DNA from: Holophagae bacterium
Lineage (GTDB): Bacteria; Acidobacteriota; Holophagae; Acanthopleuribacterales; Acanthopleuribacteraceae
Assembly: GCA_029263455.1 (NCBI GenBank)
Contig: JAJCXM010000034.1
Span: 269,540 to 333,539 of the forward strand
Direction: 5' to 3'
DNA: 64,000 nucleotides
The notes beneath the pieces were generated by a model, which saw only the letters and a list, made by a program, of their open reading frames with translations, had not been told where the DNA came from and made no database searches. Both the position numbers and the translations under genes were made by a program. Below are positions 42,624 to 51,498 of the stretch, piece after piece (positions within the stretch are counted from its first letter, which is position 1; each line of letters begins with the position of its first letter).

Positions 42624-45173
42624 ATGAAGATTAAGTCATTTATCGTCGTTCCCCATATACCCGAGGCATTGCAGCCCCTGCAGGACCTTGCCTATAACCT
42701 GTATTTTTCGTGGCACTCCGATGTGCATAATTTGTTCCGTAAGTTGGATCAGACACTTTGGGAACAAGCACAGTCGAATCCTGTGCGCATGATGAATTTA
42801 CTTGATCAAAGTAAATTGGATGAAGCCGCCGAGGACAAACATTTTCTCGCCGAAATGACGTCCGTCCATGCCCGATTCACCGAATACCTGCAGGCCAAGA
42901 CCTGGTACGAAAACCAATACGGTAAACCACCGCAACCCACCATCGCCTATTTTTGCGCTGAATTTGGACTGCATGAATCACTACCCATCTACTCGGGTGG
43001 CTTGGGTGTATTGGCCGGTGACCATATAAAGTCAGCGAGCGATTTGGGGATTCCGCTGGTGGCTGTCGGATTGCTTTATCGGCAAGGATATTTTCATCAG
43101 TTCCTTAATGCTGAGGGCATGCAACAGGAAGCCTATCCCGAAAATGACTACTACACCATGCCGCTTCAGCAGATGAAGAACAATGAAGGTCATCCCATTA
43201 CGGTCAATGTGCCGATGGGCGAAGATCAAATCAAGCTACATATATGGGAAGTCAAGGCAGGCAGGGTTTGTATCTATTTGTTAGATACAAATCTAGAAGA
43301 GAACCTACCTATTTACCGCGACATCACGCGCGTTTTGTACGACCCTGACCGTGAGACGAGAATTCGACAAGAGATCGTTCTTGGCATTGGTGGTGTGCGC
43401 GCCTTAAAAGCTTTGGGAATTACGCCCGACCTGTACCACGTCAATGAAGGCCATTCTGCATTTTTGACCATCGAACGTCTCATGGATCTAATGAATGGCA
43501 GCCAGCTCACATTTGACCAAGCTCGAGAACTGATCTGGGCAACAACTGTTTTCACAACCCACACACCGGTACCCGCTGGCAACGAACGCTTTTCGCGAGA
43601 CTTAATCCTCAAGTACATGAAAGATTACGTGGAAAACAATCACATTTCGCTGAAGAAATTCTGGTTATTGGGCCAAGATGACCCAGAGTCAGACAGTGGC
43701 ACTTTTTCTATGACGGTATTAGCCCTTCATTTTGCTGCTTTTTGTAATGGTGTTTCGAAACTGCATGGCGAAGTCTCGCGCACCATGTGGCAAAGTCTTT
43801 TTCCAGAACTACCGACAGACGAAATCCCCATCAAGCACATTACCAACGGCGTACATGCACCCACATGGTTGAGCACTCACATGCGCAATCTCTTCCTGCG
43901 CTATGCGACGGTTGATGAGATAGAGGATGTGTCTGGCGAGGGTTGGGAATTCGTGGATCGTGTGCCTGACGACGAATTATGGGAATTGCACGAATTCATG
44001 CGCCGGCGCCTTGTACATTTTGTGCGACGCCGCATTCAACGTCACATGGAACGACGTGGCGCAGGCGCTGAGGAGTTGGTGCACATCCAAAGCGTACTGA
44101 ACCCCAAAACCCTCACACTGGGATTCGCACGACGATTTGCCACCTATAAACGCGGACACCTTATGTTCAGCCAGCCTGAACGTTTGCGCGCCCTGCTCAC
44201 GAATCCTCAACAACCCGTTCAAATCGTGATTGCTGGCAAGGCACACCCAGCCGATCAGGCCGGCAAAGATATGATCAAAGAGATCTATGCGCTAGCCAAT
44301 ACGCCCGAGTTCCGCAAACATATTGTTTTTGTCGAAGACTACGACATTGAAGTCGGTCGCTACATGGTGCAAGGGGTTGATATCTGGGTTAATAACCCAA
44401 GGCGCCCTTTAGAAGCATCTGGCACTTCAGGTATGAAGGCTGCCCTAAACGGGGCCCTTAATCTCAGCATCTTGGATGGCTGGTGGGACGAAGCCTTCCA
44501 CCCAGGAGTGGGTTGGCCTATCGGTCACGGCGAAACTTATCTAGACCAAAAGCGACAAGACGAGATAGAAGCCGATCTTCTGTATGGCACGTTAGAACGA
44601 AAAATTGTGCCGCTTTTTTATGATCGCGACGACCAAGACACGCCACTCGGTTGGACGACGATGATGAAAGCGTCGATTTGCGAGTTAGGTGGAAAATTCA
44701 ATAGTGGTCGCATGTTGCGGGAATACACCGAGAATATGTATATCCCCTCTCAAGAGGTCGGTGCCAGACTTCGGGAACACCAATTTGAAGCCGTCAAAGC
44801 GCTTTCCACGTGGCGAAAACATATTGAGGCGAACTGGAAAGATGTTCATGTGGCTCATGTTGAGGCCAGCAATGGTGATGCAATCTTGAAGGGCGCAGAT
44901 TTAAGCGTACAAGCCTGGATCAAGTTAGGTGAATTGAGCCCCGACGACGTCAAGATAGAATGTATTCACGGTTCATTGTCAGGCAAAAACGAGTTCATTA
45001 ACAGCCAACGATCCCCCATGGATGTGGTAAGTCATGAAGGCGACTCTCACTTATTTAAAGCCACCATTCAGTGCCTTGATGGCGGTCACTACGGATACAC
45101 CGTTCGCGTGATTCCAGCACACCCCAATCTGGCCCAAAAACTTATTGCCGGGCTCATGAAGTGGTCGGAATAG
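42624..45173 (+). CDS. glgP: Alpha-glucan phosphorylase (GT35, DUF3417-type)
   Basis: An 849-residue enzyme of the TIGR02094 alpha-glucan phosphorylase group, shorter and different from the E. coli MalP/GlgP type. The N-terminal DUF3417 segment (LQDLAYNLYFSWHSDVHNLF) is characteristic. The catalytic body has AYFCAEFGLHESLPIYSGGL near residue 110, KHITNGVHAPTW, and the PLP-Lys region ASGTSGMKAALNGALNLS. It releases glucose 1-phosphate from glycogen ends. The C-terminal 150 residues form an extra beta domain. The GH13-like gene starts within its last codons (GTG at 45161), so both are co-translated. Confidence 0.92.
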   Translation: MKIKSFIVVPHIPEALQPLQDLAYNLYFSWHSDVHNLFRKLDQTLWEQAQSNPVRMMNLLDQSKLDEAAEDKHFLAEMTSVHARFTEYLQAKTWYENQYGKPPQPTIAYFCAEFGLHESLPIYSGGLGVLAGDHIKSASDLGIPLVAVGLLYRQGYFHQFLNAEGMQQEAYPENDYYTMPLQQMKNNEGHPITVNVPMGEDQIKLHIWEVKAGRVCIYLLDTNLEENLPIYRDITRVLYDPDRETRIRQEIVLGIGGVRALKALGITPDLYHVNEGHSAFLTIERLMDLMNGSQLTFDQARELIWATTVFTTHTPVPAGNERFSRDLILKYMKDYVENNHISLKKFWLLGQDDPESDSGTFSMTVLALHFAAFCNGVSKLHGEVSRTMWQSLFPELPTDEIPIKHITNGVHAPTWLSTHMRNLFLRYATVDEIEDVSGEGWEFVDRVPDDELWELHEFMRRRLVHFVRRRIQRHMERRGAGAEELVHIQSVLNPKTLTLGFARRFATYKRGHLMFSQPERLRALLTNPQQPVQIVIAGKAHPADQAGKDMIKEIYALANTPEFRKHIVFVEDYDIEVGRYMVQGVDIWVNNPRRPLEASGTSGMKAALNGALNLSILDGWWDEAFHPGVGWPIGHGETYLDQKRQDEIEADLLYGTLERKIVPLFYDRDDQDTPLGWTTMMKASICELGGKFNSGRMLREYTENMYIPSQEVGARLREHQFEAVKALSTWRKHIEANWKDVHVAHVEASNGDAILKGADLSVQAWIKLGELSPDDVKIECIHGSLSGKNEFINSQRSPMDVVSHEGDSHLFKATIQCLDGGHYGYTVRVIPAHPNLAQKLIAGLMKWSE

Positions 45174-46792
45174 CAAGCTCACCCGATTGGATCGGAACAG
45201 GCATCATAGAACGCTGCTGTTCATGGGGCGACTCTGAGCAGTCCTGCATCAAACAGGGTTCTCAAACACGCGTAACCCTGACCACTGACCCTTCCGTAAG
45301 CGACGTTTTTGCAGCTATTCAACCTCTGTTCAATGATCAGACCCAAAGCGTCAACCTCGATCGAATTGATCAAACAACCTGGGTTATGGACCACAGCTGG
45401 GACGAGTTAGGCGCCTTCGATATCTATTTCAGCTATCAATTAGACGAACGTTTATACCAAGACCAAATAGCCCCAAAAAGAGTCGTCGTCTTTCCAGAGC
45501 AGCAAAATCAATGGCGCATCTACACCTTGATTCCCCGAGTTTCGGGGAATATGGGCCAATGGAAAGCGGACTTACAACGCATTCAAGATTTAGGATTCAA
45601 CGCCGTCCATATCCTGCCTATTAATAGCAGAGATAAAAGCCTAAGTCCCTACGCGAGTGTGGACGCCTACGCCATTGACATGGAATGGCTCGATCCAGCC
45701 AGCTCAGCCAAGAGCGAAGATCAATGGCAAGCATTTGTTGACGAGCTCACGCGACGAAATATGCATTTGGGTGTCGATCTAGTGGTCAATCACGTAGGAC
45801 TCAACCATAGCTTTGCCAAACAACACCGATCGTGGTTGACATCCGACTCGCACGAAGAGGATGGGCTTAAACGGGCTGGTTGGCGCAGTGCTGATGCCTG
45901 GCATAGTTGGCGTGATCTGTTGTTACTTAATTACGATGTACAACCTCCGTCAGAACAAGAACTGCTGTGGCAGGCCATGACAGATTACGCGTCTTATTGG
46001 GCAGCATTCGCCGCCCAAACCAATGGATTCGTCAGGCTAGACAACTTACATTCAAGCCACCCGGGATTCATGCGCCACTTAATGGCTTACCTACGCAACA
46101 AGTATCCCAATCTGGTCATATTCGGTGAGTTATTCGGCGAAGAGCAGCATATTCGTCGACTAACGGGAGAATACGGTCTTCAACTATTGTTAGCGACGAT
46201 GTGGGAGCACAAATTCACTCCTGAGTTACGGCGATATCTTCAGTATTTGCATGCCCAGTCGGGCCAACTGAATTATTTCTGTCCCGTTGGATCTCATGAC
46301 AGCCATTCCATTCCCGAAGAGTTCGGCTCCATAAAATCGACCTTCCCGCGCTTAGCCGTTTCGGCGCTACTAGGCAGTGGTCCTTGGGGCATGGACCAAG
46401 GTGTTGAATATGCTGTCCACGAGAAAATTCCCTTTATTGGCCCCCTTTTTGAACACCGCTTCACCGAAATGGATGGCAAGATCGCTGACTGGATCCGAAT
46501 CCTCAACAGGATTAGTGAAGACGAGCCTGTTCTTCATGAGGCCGGCAATATTACGTTTGTGGACCAGGATCACGGGGCCGTTTTGGCTGCCGTGAGGGCA
46601 AGCCAGGCAAACAATCAAGCCCTTCTCTGCTTGATCAATTTGGATATTCAGCAGCCACAGGAGATAGAAATCAAGTTAAACGACGATAGCTCCAGCCAAA
46701 AATGGTTGGACTTGCTTACAGGTAGCACGGATCATCTGCCAGAGCGTCATCAACTAAATCCTGGACAGGTAAAGATCTTCCGGCTAGTTTGA
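45161..46792 (+). CDS. GH13 protein resembling the glucanotransferase half of eukaryotic debranching enzyme
   Basis: A 543-residue protein. After an N-terminal beta domain the TIM barrel starts at IYTLIPRVSGNMGQWKADLQ and LGFNAVHILPINSRDKSLSPYA, a layout typical of the human-type glycogen debranching enzyme amylase domain. Active-site elements are LVVNHVG, GFVRLDNLHSSHPG (nucleophile Asp), FGELFGEE (acid/base Glu) and CPVGSHDSHSIPEEF. The LDN-x-HS and ELF motifs are closer to eukaryotic GDE (GH13_25) than to common amylases. It could shift maltotriosyl units and so complement the amylo-1,6-glucosidase gene in this locus. The start overlaps the phosphorylase gene by 13 bp. Confidence 0.75.
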   Translation: MVGIASSPDWIGTGIIERCCSWGDSEQSCIKQGSQTRVTLTTDPSVSDVFAAIQPLFNDQTQSVNLDRIDQTTWVMDHSWDELGAFDIYFSYQLDERLYQDQIAPKRVVVFPEQQNQWRIYTLIPRVSGNMGQWKADLQRIQDLGFNAVHILPINSRDKSLSPYASVDAYAIDMEWLDPASSAKSEDQWQAFVDELTRRNMHLGVDLVVNHVGLNHSFAKQHRSWLTSDSHEEDGLKRAGWRSADAWHSWRDLLLLNYDVQPPSEQELLWQAMTDYASYWAAFAAQTNGFVRLDNLHSSHPGFMRHLMAYLRNKYPNLVIFGELFGEEQHIRRLTGEYGLQLLLATMWEHKFTPELRRYLQYLHAQSGQLNYFCPVGSHDSHSIPEEFGSIKSTFPRLAVSALLGSGPWGMDQGVEYAVHEKIPFIGPLFEHRFTEMDGKIADWIRILNRISEDEPVLHEAGNITFVDQDHGAVLAAVRASQANNQALLCLINLDIQQPQEIEIKLNDDSSSQKWLDLLTGSTDHLPERHQLNPGQVKIFRLV

Positions 46793-46797
46793 ATGCG

Positions 46798-47487
46798 ATG
46801 ATTGACGATTATCTGCCGCGAATCGCGAGACAGAGTGTGCTGATGATGATTAGGATGATCCCGAGAGTTGGAGTGGTCGCTTTGCCATTTATAGCTCTTA
46901 CACTGTTAGCCAATTTGGTAACCTGTTCCGCAGGCAATCATTATCAGCCACAAGACGGCGACATCATTTTTCACGTGTCGCGGTCGGCCCAAAGTCAAGC
47001 CATACAGCTCGCCACCGGCTCGCCCTACAGTCATATGGGCATCATTTATCTGAACAATGAGATGCCTTATGTGTTTGAGGCTGTCCAGCCGGTTAAGTCA
47101 ACGCCGCTGCATGAATGGATTGCCCGAGGCGAAAACGGACATTATGTGGTTAAACGCCTGCGGGATGCAGAATCGCGATTAACGCCTGATGTCATTAAGA
47201 AAATGCAATCCGTCGGTGAACGATTTATCGGCAAAAACTACGATCTCTATTTTGAGTGGTCGGATGAAAGGATCTACTGCTCTGAACTGGTCTGGAAGAT
47301 TTTCAAAGAAGGAGCCGGAATCGAAGTTGGAATGATGCAAACCATGGCAGATTTCGACCTGTCACATGCCGTAGTCCAGAATAAGATCCGGGAACGGTTC
47401 GCCGACAAGATCCCACTTGCAGAGCCGGTCATTACACCCGTCGCCATCTTTGATACGCCCATACTCATAACCGTCTTTGAGAATTGA
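46798..47487 (+). CDS. YiiX/YebB-like NlpC/P60-superfamily cysteine hydrolase
   Basis: A 229-residue protein with an N-terminal hydrophobic segment ending in a lipobox-like LVTCS, then the permuted papain-like (YiiX) fold. It has GDIIFHVSRSAQSQAI, SHMGIIYLNNEMPYVFEA with the catalytic His, and RIYCSELVWKIFKEGAG with the catalytic Cys. Members hydrolyse amide or ester bonds in cell wall or lipid substrates. TTG at 46789 and ATG at 46798 are both in frame; the ATG is preferred. It closely follows the GH13-like gene, probably on the same transcript. Confidence 0.85.
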   Translation: MIDDYLPRIARQSVLMMIRMIPRVGVVALPFIALTLLANLVTCSAGNHYQPQDGDIIFHVSRSAQSQAIQLATGSPYSHMGIIYLNNEMPYVFEAVQPVKSTPLHEWIARGENGHYVVKRLRDAESRLTPDVIKKMQSVGERFIGKNYDLYFEWSDERIYCSELVWKIFKEGAGIEVGMMQTMADFDLSHAVVQNKIRERFADKIPLAEPVITPVAIFDTPILITVFEN

Positions 47488-47499
47488 AACCACAGATCG

Positions 47500-48117
47500 T
47501 CAATTTGATTCGACCCGGCAAAGGCAGTAGACGAATTTTTGTTCCATTCCCGCTGGGGTTAGGTGCGATTCTTTCTCATGCCCAATCAAGTCAAAGCGCC
47601 CGCCAAATGTTTGGTGCAACGCGGATGCGCTATAACGCATCACAGGCAGTCCGCTACACATCGTCGGCCCGTCTTCAGCGAAGGTGGCCACGATGACTAA
47701 ACCGCCTGGCTTCACGCAACGCACGACCGTTTGAATATAAGCGTCTCTTTCCTTTTGATCGGTTAGAAAATGAAAAACGGCACGGTCATGCCAGATGTCA
47801 TATGCCTGGCTTGGTAGGGCGACCTCAAGCACGTTGCCTTCAATCCAACTGACGACTTCTTTCCTCGTTTGTCTGGCTTTGGCTTTGGCCAGTGCGGCTT
47901 TTGACAGGTCAAGCACAGTCACCTGAAAGAATCCATGCTTGATTAGGTCATCTACTAAGGTCGACGCACCGCCTCCTACATCGATAATTGAGGCACTTAG
48001 TGCTGGATCCGAATCTTTAATAAGTCTTAAGGACAATTCCGCATGTTCTTGGAACCAACTTACCTCGTCGACAGCCTTGTGCGCATAAACTTGTTCCCAA
48101 TGTTGTTTCATCGACAT
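47500..48117 (-). CDS. Class I SAM-dependent methyltransferase
   Basis: A 205-residue methyltransferase. Motif I is IIDVGGGASTLVDDL, followed by the acidic end of beta-2 (VTVLDLS), WIEGNVLEV, and the post-motif YDIWHDRAVFHFL. The N-terminus MKQHWEQVYAHKAVDEVSWF is common in small methyltransferases acting on diverse small molecules, some on thiols or metalloids. GGAG six bases upstream supports the ATG at 48117. It is convergent with the YiiX-like gene (12 bp between stops) and lies downstream of the FIST gene on the same strand. Confidence 0.88.
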   Translation of the reverse strand: MSMKQHWEQVYAHKAVDEVSWFQEHAELSLRLIKDSDPALSASIIDVGGGASTLVDDLIKHGFFQVTVLDLSKAALAKAKARQTRKEVVSWIEGNVLEVALPSQAYDIWHDRAVFHFLTDQKERDAYIQTVVRCVKPGGLVIVATFAEDGPTMCSGLPVMRYSASALHQTFGGRFDLIGHEKESHLTPAGMEQKFVYCLCRVESN

Positions 48118-48176
48118 CACATTCTCCGGGCCATCACAAACGCTAATCACATAAAACGAATCTTGCTCCTAATATG

Positions 48177-49343
48177 CTATTCAGATTTGTCGTAGAACAT
48201 CAAAAGACAGTTCGTGTAGCCATGTACGAAGCTCTCCCCATTGACAGGACCCACTTCACCGTTACTGAACATACCAGCTAACGGCAATTTCCCAAATTGC
48301 GAAGCAATGACGCGGGACTCGTAATTTGATTCGCCAAAGAGACCACGACCTCGACCAAGGCAGCTGAATACAAGTGATCCAATCGGTGCTTGAGAACGGG
48401 CTGTTCGTAATTTGGAAAGCATGTTGAGTAAATCTTCGCGTGCTGTCAGACCGTCACGTAATTGAAACTGAACAATCCCCTTCTCTACCGCCAAACCGCC
48501 TGTGACGATATAGCCGGTATCCTCGTCAACGCCAACGACTTGACGAATCAGAAAGTCGCCTCGACCTAGCCTGTCTTTGAACGGGGACATCTCGAAGCCG
48601 ACAAATAGGGAATGGCGAAAAAGCCGTTGATCTTGTTCGCTAAGCTCAAAATATAGGTTCTCAAGCACTTTCATCGGTGTTTCATGGTTGAGTTCACACA
48701 CGACATTGTTTTCACATGCGGTAACGAACATCGGCTGCCCAATGGGTCGGCATCCTTGAGCAACCATGGTTTCAACCGCAAAATCGCCCGAGAGTCCCGC
48801 AAGTAACGCACCTTCATCAATCAACACGCCATTGATCCATATCAAATGTTTGCCTGCTTGCTGACCGCCACTCAATAACCCACCAACGAGCGGAATTGAC
48901 GGAGCTTGCACGTTTAAGATTCGGACCAGATTTTCGCACTCGATTGAGAAAGGATCGGCGAGCAGCAAATGAACCGTAGATTGCTGCAATTCTGAATTCA
49001 GTAAACTGGCCTCGTCAACTTGAAGATCTTCTTGTTTGATATGGGTGTAGGCAAACTCGAAATTCGCATCGGCAAGACCCCATATGGTCAGGCCAGGTCG
49101 AGATTCAAATTCTCGAAATTGACCAATCGACCCTTCACAGATCGTCGCCAGCATGTTGCGCGGCCTCAATGTCTCACTCAAACAGTTAACCAATTCTTCA
49201 AAATCGGCAAGTGAATGGCCCGAAACGAAGGCGACCAGAAAATCCAGTTCTTGACCCCCTGTAGCCCGCACCATGCGCGCACAGGCAATAGCGGCTGCCG
49301 ACATGCCGTTTTCATGATCGGACAAACTACTAAAACAACGCAC
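48177..49343 (-). CDS. FIST N/FIST C sensor-domain protein
   Basis: A 388-residue cytoplasmic protein consisting only of the FIST sensory fold: FIST_N (about 30-210, with IPLVGGLLSGG and GALLAGLSGDFAVETMVAQG) and FIST_C (220-380, with RGDFLIRQVVGVDEDTGYI and GSLVFSCLGRGRGLFG then PLAGMFSNGEVGPV). FIST proteins are thought to bind small ligands such as amino acids and usually pair with kinases or cyclases; no partner is adjacent. The GTG at 49343 follows GAGGAG by five bases and gives the usual start; longer forms lack a ribosome site. Confidence 0.85.
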   Translation of the reverse strand: MRCFSSLSDHENGMSAAAIACARMVRATGGQELDFLVAFVSGHSLADFEELVNCLSETLRPRNMLATICEGSIGQFREFESRPGLTIWGLADANFEFAYTHIKQEDLQVDEASLLNSELQQSTVHLLLADPFSIECENLVRILNVQAPSIPLVGGLLSGGQQAGKHLIWINGVLIDEGALLAGLSGDFAVETMVAQGCRPIGQPMFVTACENNVVCELNHETPMKVLENLYFELSEQDQRLFRHSLFVGFEMSPFKDRLGRGDFLIRQVVGVDEDTGYIVTGGLAVEKGIVQFQLRDGLTAREDLLNMLSKLRTARSQAPIGSLVFSCLGRGRGLFGESNYESRVIASQFGKLPLAGMFSNGEVGPVNGESFVHGYTNCLLMFYDKSE

Positions 49344-49470
49344 CTTAACTCCTCTTTTCAGGTTCTCGCAACCATACTCCATAAAGCTGGTGCATGCCAA
49401 TGAGCTGCCTTGTTCTAACTCGACAAAACATGCGAAGATGCTGCCAAATCGATCTTAGGGAGCTTGGGTT

Positions 49471-51498
49471 TTGGCACAACTGGATAAAGGCTGGTTTCAG
49501 TCTAATGGACTTGAATCAGAGACATGCGATAAATGGTTACAACAATTCAGTAAATGGACTGAGATGTCCAGTGCCGTTGATGTTTGGCATCGATTCCAAA
49601 GTGAACTTTTCGAACCCAAACATAGCAGAATTGCCTATGCCATTTATCAGCGGCTTTTCAGCCATCGTGACCCGGAACAAGGTCCCGCTCCCTGTTGGCA
49701 GCCAGGTCCAAAGGAGCTTGAATCCAGCAATATTGCAAAGGCAATGCGCGCATTAGAATTAAGTTCCTACACAGAATTTCATCGATGGTCGATCGAAGAC
49801 CGCCAACGATTCTGGCAATGGACGATGGATAAGCTACAAATTCGATTCCACAAGCAACCACAATCGGTGCTTGATGATTCAGCTGGACCCACGCACCCAC
49901 GTTGGCTGCCCGGCGCAGAATTGAACATTGTTGAAAGTTGTTTCCTAGCCGATCCCACGTCCAAGGCCATCGTCTTTCAGAATCGCGACGGGTCGCTTAC
50001 ATCCTGGACTTATGCGGACTTAGACACATGCAGCAACCAGGTTGCTTGGGGTTTAAAGGACTTAGGCCTCAGGACAGGCGATGCGGTGGCCATCGATATG
50101 CCAATGACGGCCGAGTCTGTTGCCATCTACTTGGGTATCCTAAAGTTAGGCGGTGTCGTTATCTCGGTGGCTGACAGTTTTTCGCCACCCGAAATCGCGA
50201 CGAGGCTTCGAATTGGCCAAGCAGCGGCTGTCTTTACCCAGGACGTGATCCTTCGAAATGATAAAAAACTACCTATGTACCAAAAGGTATTAGAGGCGAA
50301 GCCGCCAACCACCATCGTCTTGCCTGCCGAAGACCAAGTGCAAGTCGATTTAAGAACGGGAGACATGAATTGGACCGATTTTCTGGGCAGGTGTGAGCCT
50401 TTCCCCGTCCAATCGCGGACGCCCCATGACCACATCAATATTCTGTTCTCTTCAGGAACAACAGGCGATCCAAAAGCGATACCGTGGAATCACACCACCG
50501 CCATCAAAGCAGCATCAGACGGCTACTTCCATCAGGATATTTGCCAAGGTGACGTTGTCGTGTGGCCCACCAATTTGGGCTGGATGATGGGTCCCTGGCT
50601 TATCTTCGCAAGTCTCATTAATCGCGCAACCATTGGACTCTATTACGAAGCGCCCACCTCGGCTGCCTTTCTTAGGTTCTGCCAACGTATTGAAGTCACC
50701 ATGCTTGGTTTAGTGCCCAGTCTGGTTAAGGCATGGCTAAAGAACGGCGCTTTAAATGACCTAAAACTGGATCGCCTAAAGTGTTTCAGTTCCACTGGCG
50801 AATGCGCCAATATGGCTGATATGTTTGCCCTGATGGCAGCTGTCCGGTTTAGGCCGGTGATCGAATATTGCGGTGGCACAGAAATTGGCGGTGGCTACCT
50901 GACGGGTAGCCTGGTTCAACCCGCATCGCCTGCTACGTTCAGCACACCTGCATTGGGTCTGGACCTGGTGGTTTTGGATGAAATGGGTGATGAATGTACA
51001 CGAGGCGAAGTGTTCTTGGTGCCACCATCCATGGGACTATCTGTCGAACTTCTTAACCGCGATCATGAAAAGACGTATTACGATCAAACACCGCGATTAG
51101 AAGGTTACCCCATTCTGAGAAGACACGGCGACGAAGTCGAAAAGCTGGGCGCAGGCTATTACCGCGCCATGGGTCGATCTGACGACACCATGAATCTTGG
51201 CGGCATTAAGACAAGTTCCGCAGAATTGGAACGCATCATGCTCGTTTTAGACGAGGTTATAGAGACAGCGGCCATCGCCGTCTCGCCACAAGGTGGTCCA
51301 AGTCAGCTTGTCTATTACGTCGTTGCCTCTCGCAAACCAGCTTCTGACTTACTGCAGCGGATGCAGGCTCAAATCAAAAACGAACTAAATCCCCTATTCA
51401 AAATACATGACTTGGTACTGGTTCCGGACCTGCCACGTACCGCTTCTGGAAAAGTGATGCGGCGAGTACTTCGAGATCGCTACGAACAAAGTCAATGA
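49471..51498 (+). CDS. Acyl-activating enzyme, AMP-forming CoA ligase
   Basis: A 675-residue ANL-superfamily enzyme with an N-terminal ACS-like extension (about 1-130). The P-loop is ILFSSGTTGDPKAIPW. Other core motifs are EYCGGTEIGGGY (A5-like), YYRAMGRSDDTMNLGGIKTS (A8 hinge) and PRTASGKVMRR with the catalytic Lys. The length and the WKDLGLRTGD-like core resemble plant acyl-activating enzymes 17/18 and acetoacetyl-CoA synthetase relatives. It would form an acyl-CoA from an unidentified short or medium acid. It starts with TTG behind GGGAG. Its stop overlaps the flavin oxidase gene (ATGA), so the two probably act in one catabolic route. Confidence 0.88.
   Translation: MAQLDKGWFQSNGLESETCDKWLQQFSKWTEMSSAVDVWHRFQSELFEPKHSRIAYAIYQRLFSHRDPEQGPAPCWQPGPKELESSNIAKAMRALELSSYTEFHRWSIEDRQRFWQWTMDKLQIRFHKQPQSVLDDSAGPTHPRWLPGAELNIVESCFLADPTSKAIVFQNRDGSLTSWTYADLDTCSNQVAWGLKDLGLRTGDAVAIDMPMTAESVAIYLGILKLGGVVISVADSFSPPEIATRLRIGQAAAVFTQDVILRNDKKLPMYQKVLEAKPPTTIVLPAEDQVQVDLRTGDMNWTDFLGRCEPFPVQSRTPHDHINILFSSGTTGDPKAIPWNHTTAIKAASDGYFHQDICQGDVVVWPTNLGWMMGPWLIFASLINRATIGLYYEAPTSAAFLRFCQRIEVTMLGLVPSLVKAWLKNGALNDLKLDRLKCFSSTGECANMADMFALMAAVRFRPVIEYCGGTEIGGGYLTGSLVQPASPATFSTPALGLDLVVLDEMGDECTRGEVFLVPPSMGLSVELLNRDHEKTYYDQTPRLEGYPILRRHGDEVEKLGAGYYRAMGRSDDTMNLGGIKTSSAELERIMLVLDEVIETAAIAVSPQGGPSQLVYYVVASRKPASDLLQRMQAQIKNELNPLFKIHDLVLVPDLPRTASGKVMRRVLRDRYEQSQ

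Noticed and set aside
49394..49756. Plus-strand open frame across the start of the CoA ligase
   Set aside because: It lacks a ribosome site and overlaps the conserved N-terminal extension of the ligase in another frame.
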